From Rhodoligotrophos sp. CJ14 (GTDB taxonomy: Bacteria > Pseudomonadota > Alphaproteobacteria > Rhizobiales > Im1), in assembly GCF_038811545.1 (NCBI RefSeq), contig NZ_CP133319.1, positions 496,001 through 560,000 of the forward strand: a stretch of 64,000 bases of DNA, written 5' to 3'. How positions within the stretch are numbered: position 1 is the first letter of the stretch; each line of letters begins with the position of its first letter. Position numbers and translations under genes: made by a program. The notes beneath the pieces were generated by a model. The model had not been told where the DNA came from, made no database searches, and saw only the letters and a list, made by a program, of their open reading frames with translations. Below are positions 30,436-40,485 of the stretch, one piece after another.

Positions 30436-31212
30436 ATGAACAAGAACCGTCGCCGGGTCTATGAAGGCAAGGCGAAGATTCTCTATGAAGGTCCGGAGCC
30501 GGGCACCCTCGTCCAGCATTTCAAGGACGATACGACGGCCTTTGACAAGCAGAAGCACGAGATCATCGAGGGCAAGGGCGTCATCAACAATCGCATCTCG
30601 GAGTTTGTCTTCAACAAGCTGAACGAGATCGGCGTACCCACCCATTTCATCAAGCGCCTCAACATGCGCGAGCAGCTGATCCGCGAGGTGGAGATCATTC
30701 CCCTCGAGGTGGTGGTGCGCAATGTTGCCGCGGGCTCCCTCTCGAAGAAGCTCGGGCTTGAGGAAGGCGCGACCCTCCCACGCTCGATTGTCGAATTCTA
30801 TTACAAGTCCGATGAGCTGCACGATCCCATGGTCTCCGAAGAGCATATCACCGCCTTCGGCTGGGCAACGCCCCAGGAGCTCGACGACATCATGGCGCTC
30901 GCCTTGCGCGTCAATGATTTCCTCTCCGGCCTTTTCCTCGGCATCGGCATCCGGCTCGTTGATTTCAAGATCGAGTTCGGCAGGCTCTATGAAGGCGAGA
31001 TGGTGCGCATCGTCGTAGCAGACGAGATCAGCCCGGATTCCTGCCGCCTCTGGGATGTCCAGACCAACGAGAAGCTTGACAAGGACCGGTTCCGCCGCGA
31101 TTTGGGCGGGCTTGTGGAAGCCTATCAGGAGGTCGCGCGCCGCCTGGGCATCCTCACCGAACAGGACCAGCGGGAGCGCAAGCGCCCGGTGCTGGTCAAG
31201 AGCGACCGCTAG
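30436..31212 (+). CDS. purC: Phosphoribosylaminoimidazole-succinocarboxamide (SAICAR) synthase
   Basis: 258-residue ATP-dependent ligase joining CAIR and aspartate in purine synthesis. The start is ATG 30436 ([19 protein letters not shown]) with GAGG ten bases before. The [25 protein letters not shown] segment binds [22 protein letters not shown] and [10 protein letters not shown] are signature motifs. Length is that of the short bacterial form. First gene of a purC-purS-purQ-purL series, with 44 bp to purS. Confidence 0.96.
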   Translation: MNKNRRRVYEGKAKILYEGPEPGTLVQHFKDDTTAFDKQKHEIIEGKGVINNRISEFVFNKLNEIGVPTHFIKRLNMREQLIREVEIIPLEVVVRNVAAGSLSKKLGLEEGATLPRSIVEFYYKSDELHDPMVSEEHITAFGWATPQELDDIMALALRVNDFLSGLFLGIGIRLVDFKIEFGRLYEGEMVRIVVADEISPDSCRLWDVQTNEKLDKDRFRRDLGGLVEAYQEVARRLGILTEQDQRERKRPVLVKSDR

Positions 31213-31256
31213 CCCTCGCGCTGGCGGCTGGATTTGCTGATGCGGGTTGGAGTGTT

Positions 31257-31499
31257 ATGAAGGCGAAAGTGACGATCACCCTGAAGCGCGGCGTGCTCGA
31301 CCCGCAGGGCAAGGCCATCGAGAAGGCACTGCATACGCTGGGCTTCGATGCGGTGGAGGGTGTTCGCCAGGGCAAGTTCATCGAGCTTGACGTCACCGCC
31401 ACCGATGAGGCCTCGGCCCGGGCCGAGGTTCAAGCCATGTGCGAACGGCTCCTGGCCAATACCGTGATTGAGGATTACCACATCGAACTGGCGCGCTAG
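31257..31499 (+). CDS. purS: Phosphoribosylformylglycinamidine synthase subunit PurS
   Basis: 80-residue structural subunit that bridges PurQ and PurL in the three-part FGAM synthase. The sequence MKAKVTITLKRGVLDPQGKA with VRQGKFIELDV is typical; the fold is a small ferredoxin-like dimer unit. It is required because PurL here is the short type. ATG at 31257, 54 bp before purQ. Confidence 0.95.
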   Translation: MKAKVTITLKRGVLDPQGKAIEKALHTLGFDAVEGVRQGKFIELDVTATDEASARAEVQAMCERLLANTVIEDYHIELAR

Positions 31500-31553
31500 T
31501 CGCGCCTTGTCAGTTGCCAGGGCAACATCTCTTCTGAGCAGCGTAACCCAAAA

Positions 31554-32240
31554 ATGAAATCCGCCGTCATCGTCTTCCCCGGCTCCAATCGCGAACAGGA
31601 CATGGTCGCGGCCTTGCGCAAGATCCATGGCAGCACACCCGAGCTCGTCTGGCATGGCGATACGAGCCTGCCCGATGTGGAGCTGGTGGTACTGCCCGGT
31701 GGCTTCTCCTATGGTGATTACCTCCGCTGCGGCGCGATTGCCGCGCGCTCGCCCATCATGGCAGACATCGTGGCCAAGGCGGAAAAAGGGCTGCGCGTGC
31801 TGGGGGTCTGCAACGGCTTCCAGATCCTGACCGAATGCGGCCTGTTGCCGGGCGCCTTGATGCGCAATGCATCCCTCAGGTTCAACTGCAAGCTCGTGCA
31901 TCTGCGCATCGAGAACACCGCGACCGACTTCACCCGGCGCTTTGCCAAGGGCCAGGTTGTGCGCTGTCCCGTCGCCCATGGCGATGGCAATTACTTCGCC
32001 GATAGCGAGACCCTGGCGCGCCTGGAGGGTGAGGGCCGGGTCGTGTTCCGCTATTGTGATGCAAACGGCGATGTATCGCCCGCCTTTGCGCCCAACGGCT
32101 CCGTCAACAACATTGCCGGCATCATGAACGCGCGCGGCAACGTCGTTGGTCTGATGCCGCATCCCGAGAATTTCATTGAGCCGCTGCATGGCGGCAGCGA
32201 CTGCCGCCCCCTGTTCGAAAGCCTGCTCGACGCGGCGTGA
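31554..32240 (+). CDS. purQ: Phosphoribosylformylglycinamidine synthase glutaminase subunit PurQ
   Basis: 228-residue class I glutamine amidotransferase that delivers ammonia to PurL. The nucleophile Cys is in [12 protein letters not shown]; the His-Glu of the triad is in [12 protein letters not shown] near the C-terminus. [16 protein letters not shown] is the standard N-terminus. It lies between purS and purL in the same direction, 33 bp before purL. Confidence 0.96.
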   Translation: MKSAVIVFPGSNREQDMVAALRKIHGSTPELVWHGDTSLPDVELVVLPGGFSYGDYLRCGAIAARSPIMADIVAKAEKGLRVLGVCNGFQILTECGLLPGALMRNASLRFNCKLVHLRIENTATDFTRRFAKGQVVRCPVAHGDGNYFADSETLARLEGEGRVVFRYCDANGDVSPAFAPNGSVNNIAGIMNARGNVVGLMPHPENFIEPLHGGSDCRPLFESLLDAA

Positions 32241-32273
32241 GGCGCGTCAGGGCCACCCCGACCCGAGATCTTA

Positions 32274-34484
32274 ATGATTGCCAATGACGTGAACATCACC
32301 CCTGAGCTCGTTGCCGAACACGGGCTCAAGCCCGATGAATATGCGCGCATCATCCGCTTGATCGGCCGCGAGCCGAGCCTGACCGAGCTCGGCATCTTCT
32401 CGGCCATGTGGAACGAGCATTGCTCCTATAAATCATCCAAGCGCTGGCTGCGCACCCTGCCCACCAAGGGTGACCGAGTGATCCAAGGTCCGGGCGAGAA
32501 TGCGGGGGTGATCGATATTGGCGATGGTCTGGCCTGCATCTTCAAGATGGAGAGCCATAACCACCCCTCCTTCATCGAACCTTATCAAGGCGCGGCAACG
32601 GGCGTCGGCGGCATCCTGCGCGATGTCTTCACCATGGGTGCAAGGCCGATCGCCGCATTGAACGCGCTGCGCTTCGGCGATCCCGAACACCCCAGGACGC
32701 GGCACCTCGTGGCCGGCGTGGTGGCGGGCATTGGCGGCTATGGCAATTCCTTCGGCGTGCCAACCGTTGGCGGCGAGGTCAATTTCCACCCGCGCTATAA
32801 TGGCAATATTCTCGTCAATGCCATGGCCGTCGGCATCGCCCGCACCGACCGGATTTTCTACTCCAAGGCCTCCGGCGTCGGCATGCCGATCGTCTATCTT
32901 GGCTCCAAGACCGGGCGCGATGGCATTCACGGCGCCTCCATGGCCTCCGCCGAGTTCGACGAGGATGCGGAGGCCAAGCGTCCGACCGTTCAGGTGGGCG
33001 ATCCCTTCTCCGAAAAGCTGCTGCTGGAAGCCTGTCTTGAGCTGATGAGCCGTGATGCGATCATCGCCATTCAGGACATGGGCGCTGCAGGCCTCACCTG
33101 CTCGGCCGTCGAGATGGGCGCCAAGGGCGACCTCGGCATCGAGCTCGATCTCGACAAGGTGCCTTGCCGGGAAAGCGGGATGACGGCCTACGAGATGATG
33201 CTCTCGGAAAGCCAGGAGCGCATGCTCATGGTGCTCAAGCCCGAGAAGGAAGCCGAAGCCGAGGCGATCTTCCGCAAGTGGGGCCTCGATTTTGCCGTCA
33301 TCGGCCGCACGACCGACGACCTCCGCTTCCGCGTGTTGCACGGCGGCCAGCTCATGGCCGACCTGCCGATCAAGGAATTGGGCGACGAGGCTCCGGAATA
33401 TGACCGGCCATGGACCGATGTCACGCCGCCCGCTCCCCTGGCCGAAGGCTCGGTGCCGCCGCCCAATGACTTCGCCCAGGCCATTCTCAAGATCATCGGC
33501 TCTCCCGATATGTCGTCCAGGCGCTGGGTGTGGGAGCAATATGATCATCTGATCCTGGGCAATACGCAGCAGAAGCCCGGGGGCGATGCGGCCGTGGTAC
33601 GCCTTGGCGACAGCCGCCGCGGGCTGGCGATGTCGGTCGATGTGACCCCGCGCTATTGCGAGGCCGATGCTTACGAAGGCGGCAAGCAGGCAGTGGCCGA
33701 ATGCTGGCGCAATCTCACCGCGGTTGGTGCCGAGCCCATCGCGGTCACCGACAATCTCAATTTCGGCAATCCCGAGCGTCCCGAGATCATGGGCCAGCTG
33801 GTGCGGGCCATCAATGGTATCGGCGATGCCTGCCGCGCCCTCGGCTTCCCGGTCGTGTCCGGCAATGTTTCGCTCTATAATGAAACGAATGGCCGCGCCA
33901 TTCTGCCAACCCCCGCGATTGGCGGCGTGGGCCTCATCGAGGACCTCGACCGCACAGCCGCGGTCGCCTTCGGGGCGGAAGGCGATGTCGTCCTGCTGGT
34001 GGGCGTCCATGGCACCCATTTGGGCCAGTCGATCTATCTGCGCGAGGTGCTTGGCCGTGAGGACGGCCCGCCGCCCCCGGTTGACCTTGCGGTCGAGCGG
34101 CGCAACGGCGACTTCATTCGTTCCCTGATCAAGGCGGGGCAAGCTACGGCGTGCCATGATATTTCTGACGGTGGCCTTGTGGCAGCCCTTGCAGAGATGG
34201 CCATGGCCGGCCGCATGGGCGCGCGCATCACCGTTCCCGGCGAGCCGCATCTTGCCCTCTTCGGTGAGGATCAGGCGCGCTATGTCGTCACCTGCGAGGT
34301 CGATGACGTGGATGCGATCCTGAATGCGGCATCCCAGGCGGGCGTTCCGGTCGAGCACTTGGGTGCGGTGGGCGGACAGGCACTGGAGATCGAGGGGATC
34401 GCCAGCATCCCCGTCGACCGGCTCGTCGCGGTGCATGAGGGATGGTTCCCCGCCTTCATGGAGAAGGCCGGAACAGATGCCTAG
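32274..34484 (+). CDS. purL: Phosphoribosylformylglycinamidine synthase subunit PurL
   Basis: 736-residue synthase subunit of the small (Bacillus/alphaproteobacterial) type, which converts FGAR to FGAM using ATP and PurQ-derived ammonia. Motifs include [11 protein letters not shown] near the N-terminus, [24 protein letters not shown] (ATP/FGAR site), and [17 protein letters not shown] in the second half. ATG at 32274. The stop TAG is immediately the left end of repeat copy 4 (TAGAGCA). Confidence 0.96.
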   Translation: MIANDVNITPELVAEHGLKPDEYARIIRLIGREPSLTELGIFSAMWNEHCSYKSSKRWLRTLPTKGDRVIQGPGENAGVIDIGDGLACIFKMESHNHPSFIEPYQGAATGVGGILRDVFTMGARPIAALNALRFGDPEHPRTRHLVAGVVAGIGGYGNSFGVPTVGGEVNFHPRYNGNILVNAMAVGIARTDRIFYSKASGVGMPIVYLGSKTGRDGIHGASMASAEFDEDAEAKRPTVQVGDPFSEKLLLEACLELMSRDAIIAIQDMGAAGLTCSAVEMGAKGDLGIELDLDKVPCRESGMTAYEMMLSESQERMLMVLKPEKEAEAEAIFRKWGLDFAVIGRTTDDLRFRVLHGGQLMADLPIKELGDEAPEYDRPWTDVTPPAPLAEGSVPPPNDFAQAILKIIGSPDMSSRRWVWEQYDHLILGNTQQKPGGDAAVVRLGDSRRGLAMSVDVTPRYCEADAYEGGKQAVAECWRNLTAVGAEPIAVTDNLNFGNPERPEIMGQLVRAINGIGDACRALGFPVVSGNVSLYNETNGRAILPTPAIGGVGLIEDLDRTAAVAFGAEGDVVLLVGVHGTHLGQSIYLREVLGREDGPPPPVDLAVERRNGDFIRSLIKAGQATACHDISDGGLVAALAEMAMAGRMGARITVPGEPHLALFGEDQARYVVTCEVDDVDAILNAASQAGVPVEHLGAVGGQALEIEGIASIPVDRLVAVHEGWFPAFMEKAGTDA

Positions 34485-34575
34485 AGCAATTTCGATGCAT
34501 AGCTATGCGTTCGTGGCAGAGAATGCGACGAAGCAGGATGTTGAGCGGTTCCCCTCGGTGAAAACTGCACCAGGC
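34482..34575. repeat. RIME-like repeat, copy 4 (diverged)
   Basis: Begins TAGAGCAATTTCGATGC, where TAG is the purL stop codon, and continues through GAGAATGCGACGAAGCAGGA and GTTGAGCGGTTCC, which align with the repeat's middle and right parts. The right terminus is degenerate. Confidence 0.6.
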
Positions 34576-34630
34576 GACAAGCCGCACAAAAACCAATAAT
34601 ATGACACGATTGGGGTAAGGGGCTGGCACG

Positions 34631-34867
34631 ATGGCAATGGATGCAAAACAGATCGAGCGTCTGATCAAAGAGGCGCTGCCTGACGCCAAAATTGAAATCC
34701 GCGATCTTGCCGGCGATGGTGATCATTATGCCGCGACCGTGGTTTCAAAGTCCTTCAAGGGCAAGACTCGCGTGCAGCAGCACCAGCTTGTGTATCAGGC
34801 GCTTCGTGGAGCGATGGGCAACCAGCTTCATGCCCTCGCCCTGCAGACCTCAGCACCTGAGGACTGA
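34631..34867 (+). CDS. BolA family protein
   Basis: 78-residue BolA-like protein with a class II KH-type fold. The signature helix RVQQHQLVYQAL and the conserved His in DGDHYAATVVS and QHQ are possible Fe-S ligands. BolA proteins partner with monothiol CGFS glutaredoxins in iron-sulfur cluster handling, and such a glutaredoxin is the next gene, supporting the pairing. The TGA stop is followed immediately by repeat copy 5 (AGCATTTTG). Confidence 0.92.
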   Translation: MAMDAKQIERLIKEALPDAKIEIRDLAGDGDHYAATVVSKSFKGKTRVQQHQLVYQALRGAMGNQLHALALQTSAPED

Positions 34868-34973
34868 AGCATTTTGGAGCGACATGGACACCGGTTTGCG
34901 TGAAGGAGATGCGACCCGGGCAAACACTTGAGCGCGGTTTTGCTTGCGCGCGCGAAAAGCGAAATGGCTCTCG
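34868..34973. repeat. RIME-like repeat, copy 5
   Basis: From AGCATTTTGGAGCGACATGGA just after the bolA TGA, through CCGGTTTGCGTGAAGGAGATGCGACC, to GCGAAATGGCTCT. About 106 bp with inverted ends, located between bolA and grxD. Confidence 0.75.
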
Positions 34974-35066
34974 AGCAGGATCTTTAACACACAAAACCGG
35001 ATCCCCACTTAGGGCGGAATGATCCGGCGCCGCCGGCGACCGGCAAGCGAAAAGAGGACCCGCATC

Positions 35067-35405
35067 ATGAGCGATGTCATGCAGTGGATTGACCAGCAGG
35101 TGAAGTCGAACGACGTGGTGTTGTTCATGAAGGGGACCCCGGATGCCCCCATGTGCGGCTTCTCGGGTCAGGTGGTGCAGATCCTGGATTATCTCGGCAT
35201 CCCCTATGCCGGCGTGAATGTGCTGAGCTCGGATGAACTGCGCAACGGCATCAAGGCCTATTCCGATTGGCCGACCATCCCGCAGCTCTATGTGAAGGGC
35301 GAGTTCATCGGCGGCTGCGACATTGTCCGCGAGATGTTCCAGAAGGGCGAGCTTCAGGCACTGCTCGAGGAGAATGGCATCGAGGCCGAGCAGCAGAGCG
35401 CCTAA
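35067..35405 (+). CDS. grxD: Monothiol glutaredoxin, GrxD/Grx4 type
   Basis: 112-residue CGFS glutaredoxin that binds a [2Fe-2S] cluster with glutathione and works in Fe-S transfer with BolA. The active-site Cys30 lies in APMCGFSGQVVQIL. WPTIPQLYVKGEFIGGCDI is the conserved GSH-binding region. The start is ATG 35067 with AGAGG 11 bases before. An AT-rich stem with a T-run at 35487-35515 probably ends this transcript. Confidence 0.95.
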   Translation: MSDVMQWIDQQVKSNDVVLFMKGTPDAPMCGFSGQVVQILDYLGIPYAGVNVLSSDELRNGIKAYSDWPTIPQLYVKGEFIGGCDIVREMFQKGELQALLEENGIEAEQQSA

Positions 35406-35486
35406 CCCAGGTTCTGCGCGGCCCGTTTCAGCAGTCAATTGCTGCTGCACAGATCAATCGGCTTGAAAGAGGCATCAATCCTCTTG

Positions 35487-35515
35487 ATGATTCTGTCGGG
35501 TGAATCATTTTTCTT
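35487..35515 (+). terminator. Intrinsic terminator downstream of grxD
   Basis: Stem ATGATTC (35487-35493) with GAATCAT (35502-35508), an 8-nt loop, then TTTTTCTT. The stem is AT-rich but the T-run is good. It lies about 80 bp past the grxD stop. Confidence 0.55.
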
Positions 35516-35602
35516 CATACCTGACATCAGGAATGCGCATTAGTCCGGCTGCGCGGCTACGCGATAAAATACCAGCGATGTTTGTGTCTTAAGGGATCAT
35601 CG

Positions 35603-36850
35603 ATGTCGCGCTCCGGACTGGATGCCGAGCCCCTATGGCGGCGTACCGAGATCATTATCATCGCCGGCTGCATCATCGCGGCAATCGGCTTCGGCATTCG
35701 GGCAAGCTTCGGCCTGTTCACCCTTCCCATAACCGAAGCCTATGGCTGGGATCGCGCGACCTTCGGCATGGCGATCGCCGTCCAGAACTTGGTCTGGGGC
35801 GCCACCCAGCCCATCGTCGGCGGCCTGGCGGATCGCTATGGCACGGCCCGGGTATTGGCAGTCGGCGCCATCATCTACGCGGCCGGCCTTGTTGCCATGT
35901 CCCTGCCGCAAACCGCCCCGGTGTTCCTGGTGAGCGCTGGCGTCATCGTCGGCATCGGCATTGCCACTGCCTCTTTCGCCATCATCATGGCGGCCTTCTC
36001 GCGCCGCGTCGGCCCTGAGCGCCGCTCATGGGCATTCGGCATTGCGACCGCCGCCGGCTCCATGGGGCAGTTTCTGTTTGCACCGCTCGGCCAGGCCTTC
36101 ATCAGCGCCTATGGTTGGCAAACCGCCCTCGTTCTGCTTGCCGCCTGCATGCTGATCTGCGTACCGCTTGCCGCCGTGCTGCGCGGCGGGGCAGAGACTG
36201 CCAACCCGAAAAGCCAGGAAGTCGAGACGACCCTGCCCTTGTTCCAGGCTCTGGGCCGGGCACTCACCCATCGCAGCTATGTGCTGCTCACCATCGGCTT
36301 CTTCGTCTGCGGCTTTCAGCTCGCCTTCGTGACCACCCATATGCCGCCTTATCTGGTCGAAGGCGGTGTTGATGTAGGCATTGCCAGCACCGCGATCGCC
36401 CTTGTCGGCCTCTTCAACGTGGTCGGTTCCTACATGGCGGGAATGCTCGCCACCCGCTATGCGAAACCTTACCTTTTGGCCGCCATCTATGCCGGCCGGG
36501 GCATTGCCACCATCATCTTCCTGCTCCTGCCACTCTCGGGCGTTTCCGCACTGGTCTATTCCGCTGTCATGGGCCTGCTATGGCTCTCGACCGTGCCGCC
36601 GACCGCCGGTCTCGTCGCCATCATGTTCGGCACCCGCTATATGGGCATGCTCTATGGCGTCGTTTTCTTCAGCCATCAGATCGGTTCATTTTTTGGCGTT
36701 TGGCTCGGCGGCTTGCTCTATGACATCTTTGGGTCCTACGCCCCGGTGTGGTGGATCAGTGTGATACTCTGCTTCATGGCCGCCCTGATCAATCTGCCGG
36801 TGCGCGAGCATGCCGCACCCAATTTCGGGCGCGCAGCAGCACAGGCCTGA
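35603..36850 (+). CDS. MFS transporter
   Basis: 415-residue major facilitator superfamily permease with about 12 membrane helices. The start is ATG 35603 (MSRSGLDAEPLWRR). The loop 2-3 motif appears as GGLADRYGTARVLAVG (G-x3-D-R-x-G), and RRVGPERRSWAFGIATAAGSMGQF lies in the first half. The overall pattern resembles oxalate/formate-antiporter or monocarboxylate-like MFS proteins; substrate unknown. The next gene starts 13 bp after its stop. Confidence 0.88.
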   Translation: MSRSGLDAEPLWRRTEIIIIAGCIIAAIGFGIRASFGLFTLPITEAYGWDRATFGMAIAVQNLVWGATQPIVGGLADRYGTARVLAVGAIIYAAGLVAMSLPQTAPVFLVSAGVIVGIGIATASFAIIMAAFSRRVGPERRSWAFGIATAAGSMGQFLFAPLGQAFISAYGWQTALVLLAACMLICVPLAAVLRGGAETANPKSQEVETTLPLFQALGRALTHRSYVLLTIGFFVCGFQLAFVTTHMPPYLVEGGVDVGIASTAIALVGLFNVVGSYMAGMLATRYAKPYLLAAIYAGRGIATIIFLLLPLSGVSALVYSAVMGLLWLSTVPPTAGLVAIMFGTRYMGMLYGVVFFSHQIGSFFGVWLGGLLYDIFGSYAPVWWISVILCFMAALINLPVREHAAPNFGRAAAQA

Positions 36851-36863
36851 AGGAGCCGGGATC

Positions 36864-37265
36864 ATGCCCGGAACAGTGAACCCGCCGCGGAGAATGCGTC
36901 CCCATTGGCTCGCTGCAGGCGTTGCCGCCGGCATTCTCCTGATCTGGCTCGTGATGATGGCGGTGGCGATTCGTGATGCCGCCCTGCCGCCCCATGCGTC
37001 CGGCCGAATGTTCGCCGTCTTTCCACCCGGGCTCGGCGAGACTGCCATCGTCAACAGGATTGCCGCGGCCGGCGGCCAGCCGGTCCGCAAGACATGGCTC
37101 GGCTCGGTCTGGGTGGTGGCGGGAGACAAGCCCGGACTTGCCGGTGCCCTGAAGGAGCAGGGCGTGCTTGGCACCTATGGCGAATTGCCGATCGGCCTGC
37201 AGCTTGCCGGCTGCTTTGCCTGGGCCGATGCCCGGGTCGGCCAGATGCTGACGATGACGCCGTGA
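36864..37265 (+). CDS. Single-span membrane protein, hypothetical
   Basis: 133 residues starting at ATG 36864 with AGGAG upstream. One membrane segment (about 15-36, AAGVAAGILLIWLVMMAVAI) is followed by an extracytoplasmic domain of about 95 residues with FPPGLGETAIVNRIAAAGGQPV and a hydrophobic C-terminal stretch. No family name recognised. Close spacing to the MFS gene suggests co-expression. Confidence 0.72.
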   Translation: MPGTVNPPRRMRPHWLAAGVAAGILLIWLVMMAVAIRDAALPPHASGRMFAVFPPGLGETAIVNRIAAAGGQPVRKTWLGSVWVVAGDKPGLAGALKEQGVLGTYGELPIGLQLAGCFAWADARVGQMLTMTP

Positions 37266-37277
37266 GGCGATGCTCCA

Positions 37278-37352
37278 AGCATCTTCGAGCGAAGCTCGAT
37301 AGTCCAAAGCGCGAGGAAGATGCGACTAGCGGAGATCAGCGAAGCGGTCCGG
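37278..37352. repeat. RIME-like repeat, copy 6 (degenerate)
   Basis: AGCATCTTCGAGCGAAGCTCGAT followed by GCGAGGAAGATGCGACTAGC aligns with the left half of the repeat; the right half has eroded. It begins 13 bp after the stop of the 36864 gene. Confidence 0.5.
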
Positions 37353-37386
37353 GAGTCTGCCAACCCTGATCTGCGACAGATCCACC

Positions 37387-38526
37387 CTACTCGGCTTCCG
37401 GTTGACCCGGCGTTTGATCCTCATCGGGCGCTTCTTGGTCGCCCATCGGCGCCGCTGGGCTTGCACCGTCAGGCTGCGCCGCCGGCGCCTCTTTCTTCTC
37501 CGTAAGCGCCGCAAGCGTTACAAAGAAGGGCCGTGCCGCCGTTTCGCTCAACCGGAACTGCCAGCCCTCGATCCGCTTCTTGAGAGCAGCGGCCGCCTCC
37601 TGATTGCTGCCCGGCGCAAGCTGGGCGATGCTCACCCAGTTCGCCTGCCGTTCCCTCGTCAACAGCAGCCTGAGGACTATGCCCTCGGTGGTGGTAAGCT
37701 CAACCGTTGAAGCCGGCACGCCCGGTTGCGCTGGCATTTTGCGCACGGCTTCGAAACTGAGCCCGGCAAAATCGGTCGCAGCCAGCATCGCCCCGGAGGG
37801 GCTCTTCAGGGTGAGATCAGCGGGCAGGTTCTCGATCGTGAATGATTGCTGGCCATCCCCGCCCTTCACCCGGCTGAGCGTCAGCGGCGGCTGCCCCGCA
37901 GGCGTAACCGTTGCCCGCGCGATCTGATCGCGCGTAAGGCCGAGCATGCGGGTATCAACCCACCGGCTGAGCTCGCTCGCGGCACGAAGATCGCCGGAGA
38001 CGAGCCAGCTCTGCGCCTCATCGGGCGCGCGCACATAGGTGCCGCTGATCCCGACCGCGTCACCGAGCCGCTCAGCGCGCAGCTTGCCGATGATGAGCGA
38101 TCCCAATGCGGAGCCGTCCTGCCCCTGCAGCGTGACGAGCGTGCCGCCTCCCTCCCCCTCGGGTTTGTCCGGCGCATCGAGGCCGAGCGCGCCATAGCGC
38201 TCCGGCCGGTCGGTCTTGGCCTCAAGGCGCTCCAGCTCCGCCAGGCCGATCAGCAGGGCGTTCACACGGGCCGGATCAGCGGGATAGCCGTCCTCGTTCT
38301 GCAATCGCCACCCGCTACCCTCGCGCTGCAGGATGAGCGCGCCCGCCTTATCCCTGATCTCGACCTGCGCGATGCTATTGAGCTTTGCGGCAAGACCCGG
38401 GAGCATCGCCTCGCCTGCAAGATCCTGCGCCCTCCAGCGGTGATTGCCCATATAGGCTGAGACCGCGGCGGCAAGCGAAAGGATCGCTGCAAGCATCAGC
38501 ACGATGACAAGCCGCTTGGTGATCAT
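37387..38526 (-). CDS. DUF4340 domain-containing protein
   Basis: 379 residues: an N-terminal membrane anchor (about 5-27) and a periplasmic DUF4340 region with repeated beta-rich units (QVEIRDKAGALILQREGSGWRL; LSRWVDTRMLGLTRDQIARATV). The C-terminal 35 residues are Pro/Glu/Ala-rich. It is the last gene of a four-gene operon with Gld-type ABC components; its ATG overlaps the TGA of the GldG-like gene (ATGA). DUF4340 proteins regularly accompany such transporters; function unknown. Confidence 0.88.
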   Translation of the reverse strand: MITKRLVIVLMLAAILSLAAAVSAYMGNHRWRAQDLAGEAMLPGLAAKLNSIAQVEIRDKAGALILQREGSGWRLQNEDGYPADPARVNALLIGLAELERLEAKTDRPERYGALGLDAPDKPEGEGGGTLVTLQGQDGSALGSLIIGKLRAERLGDAVGISGTYVRAPDEAQSWLVSGDLRAASELSRWVDTRMLGLTRDQIARATVTPAGQPPLTLSRVKGGDGQQSFTIENLPADLTLKSPSGAMLAATDFAGLSFEAVRKMPAQPGVPASTVELTTTEGIVLRLLLTRERQANWVSIAQLAPGSNQEAAAALKKRIEGWQFRLSETAARPFFVTLAALTEKKEAPAAQPDGASPAAPMGDQEAPDEDQTPGQPEAE

Positions 38527-40481
38527 GCGGCCGCCTCCCGCCGTAGGCTGGCCGCCTTGCGCCAGGCGATCCGCCGCCGTCGCCGGACCCAGTACACGAT
38601 GGCGCCGGCAAGCGCGATCAGGGCTGGAACGAGCGCGATGTTCAGAAGCTTGAGGCCGAGGTCGAGCTGATCGATATCCTCGCGCAACGCCCGCTGCACG
38701 TCGCGCAGCTGCTGGCGCAGCGAAATCATCTCTGCCCGCGATTGGGCAAGTGCCTGGCGATCTTCTTCGGACAGAATGACATTGCCCTCGCCCGCCCCCT
38801 TTTGCAGGTTGGAGATGCGCGCTTCGACCTGCTGCAGGTTCTGGTTCAACGCTTCCGCGCGCGAGCGGAACCGCGCTTCTGCCTCACGCCGGATCGCCTG
38901 GACGAGGCTGAAAGGGCGATCCTGGACACCGCGGCCACGCAGGTCTGCAAGCGCAGATCCGCCCGACAGGCTCTCCAGCGCGTTGAGCACCATATTGGCA
39001 TTCCCCGCGAGCGGCACCAGGAATTGCGTGCCGAGCAGATCGCGAACATCAGCCCAGAACGAATCATAGAGCATGTCCACATCGGCGATCACGATGGCAT
39101 TGACGCTGCCGGATTTGAGCTCTGTCTGCTCAGGTTTGGCAGCGCCCGCATCTCCGGAGCTGAGGTCTTGCGAAGAACCTTCGGCCGCCTCGCCATTGGC
39201 CCCCTTGGGGATGCCGTCGGGATAGGCCGTCTGAGCTGTGCCCTGCACGCGCATCATCAGCGGCAGGGCCAGATTGCCCGGCGCGAAATCCCGCAGCAGC
39301 TGGCTCGGATCAGGCGTACGCACCACAGCGATGGGAAACGCCATGGCATTGGTGCTGGTCTGGATCAGCGGTTCCGCGCGTGGCCCGGCTTTCGCCTCCG
39401 GCTGCAAAATTCCCGCCGTTGCGAAGGTGATGCTTTTGATCCCTGCAAAGACCGGATCGGTGCCATCGAATGTCTCGGGCGTCATGTCGAGCCAGACGAG
39501 GTAATCCGCAACGCTGGGCCGCGACGGCGTACCGTACTGCACCTGGCGGGCATGGTCCGCATCCCCTGCCACCTGGGCCGGATCAAAACTCACGCCCCAG
39601 TGCTTCAGCAGGCTGAGGAACCCGTCATCCGGACCGAATTGCGAGCCCGTAGGCCCCATCACCTCGACCACGGGATCAACAAAGGCGAGAACCGGCTTGC
39701 CCGTCAACGCGAACTGGTCGACCGCGCTCAAGAGCTCCGGTGCAAGCCCAGCCGGCTGCACCAGCATGAGCATGTCGACATCCGCCGGGATGGCAGTGGC
39801 CGATGTCTCGATCGTCGCCACATCGAAAAAGTCCTTGATCTGATCGACCACTCGCCAGGCCGGCTGCTGCTGGCCCGTCATGGGATTCATGCTCCCCAGC
39901 ATTGGCACCGTGGTGATCAGCCCGATCTTCGGCCGCTTCACCACGGAAAGCTTGTGTATCAGCCGCGTCAGGTCATATTCGAGGAAGGTCTCGCGATCGA
40001 AGGCGAAGAATGGAATGATCTCGCGATCATCCGTCATATTGGTGGCAACGAGGCCGAAATAGCCGAGCTGGTCATTGCTGCCCAGCGGCACGCCCTGAAG
40101 CCCCGCAGCGACCGCTTCGTCTTCCGCATCGGTGAACGGCTCGGGATCAATCGTCTGAACGATGATCCGGCCGTTCGACAGCCGCGCATAATGATCGAGC
40201 AGCGCGCGCACCCGGTCGAAATAGGCCTGGAAGGTCGGCGCGATCTCGCCCAGCCGTTTGGAGAAATAGAGCCGGACGGTGATCGGCTCCTTGAGGGCGC
40301 CCATCTCCGCGCGCGTGCTGTCGGAGATCGTATAGAGCTTGTCCTCGGTCAGATCGAGCCGGGTCAGCGGCAATTCCTGCGAAGCAAAGAGGTTGACGCC
40401 GAGCAACGTCAGGAAGGCGAGAATGATCGCGAGGGCGGCGAGCATCCGGCGCGAGGCATGTGTCTGAGTTACGCTCGCCAC
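38523..40481 (-). CDS. GldG-like ABC transporter auxiliary protein
   Basis: 652-residue protein of the GldG/ABC_transp_aux family. Start taken as GTG 40481 because GGAG of the permease's final codons sits eight bases upstream; an ATG at 40520 would overlap the permease by 35 bases. It has an N-terminal membrane helix (about 14-33), a large periplasmic domain (TRLDLTEDKLYTISDSTR; SFDPAQVAG), a predicted coiled coil (about 545-600), and a C-terminal membrane helix followed by an Arg-rich tail. In gliding Bacteroidetes GldG partners GldA/GldF; here the role is unknown. Confidence 0.88.
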   Translation of the reverse strand: MASVTQTHASRRMLAALAIILAFLTLLGVNLFASQELPLTRLDLTEDKLYTISDSTRAEMGALKEPITVRLYFSKRLGEIAPTFQAYFDRVRALLDHYARLSNGRIIVQTIDPEPFTDAEDEAVAAGLQGVPLGSNDQLGYFGLVATNMTDDREIIPFFAFDRETFLEYDLTRLIHKLSVVKRPKIGLITTVPMLGSMNPMTGQQQPAWRVVDQIKDFFDVATIETSATAIPADVDMLMLVQPAGLAPELLSAVDQFALTGKPVLAFVDPVVEVMGPTGSQFGPDDGFLSLLKHWGVSFDPAQVAGDADHARQVQYGTPSRPSVADYLVWLDMTPETFDGTDPVFAGIKSITFATAGILQPEAKAGPRAEPLIQTSTNAMAFPIAVVRTPDPSQLLRDFAPGNLALPLMMRVQGTAQTAYPDGIPKGANGEAAEGSSQDLSSGDAGAAKPEQTELKSGSVNAIVIADVDMLYDSFWADVRDLLGTQFLVPLAGNANMVLNALESLSGGSALADLRGRGVQDRPFSLVQAIRREAEARFRSRAEALNQNLQQVEARISNLQKGAGEGNVILSEEDRQALAQSRAEMISLRQQLRDVQRALREDIDQLDLGLKLLNIALVPALIALAGAIVYWVRRRRRIAWRKAASLRREAAA

Positions 40482-40485
40482 GACC

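Noticed and set aside
32433-34436. A 667-codon minus-strand open frame opposite purL
   Set aside because: It is fully contained in purL, with no ribosome-binding site, no known domain and the composition of a mirror frame.
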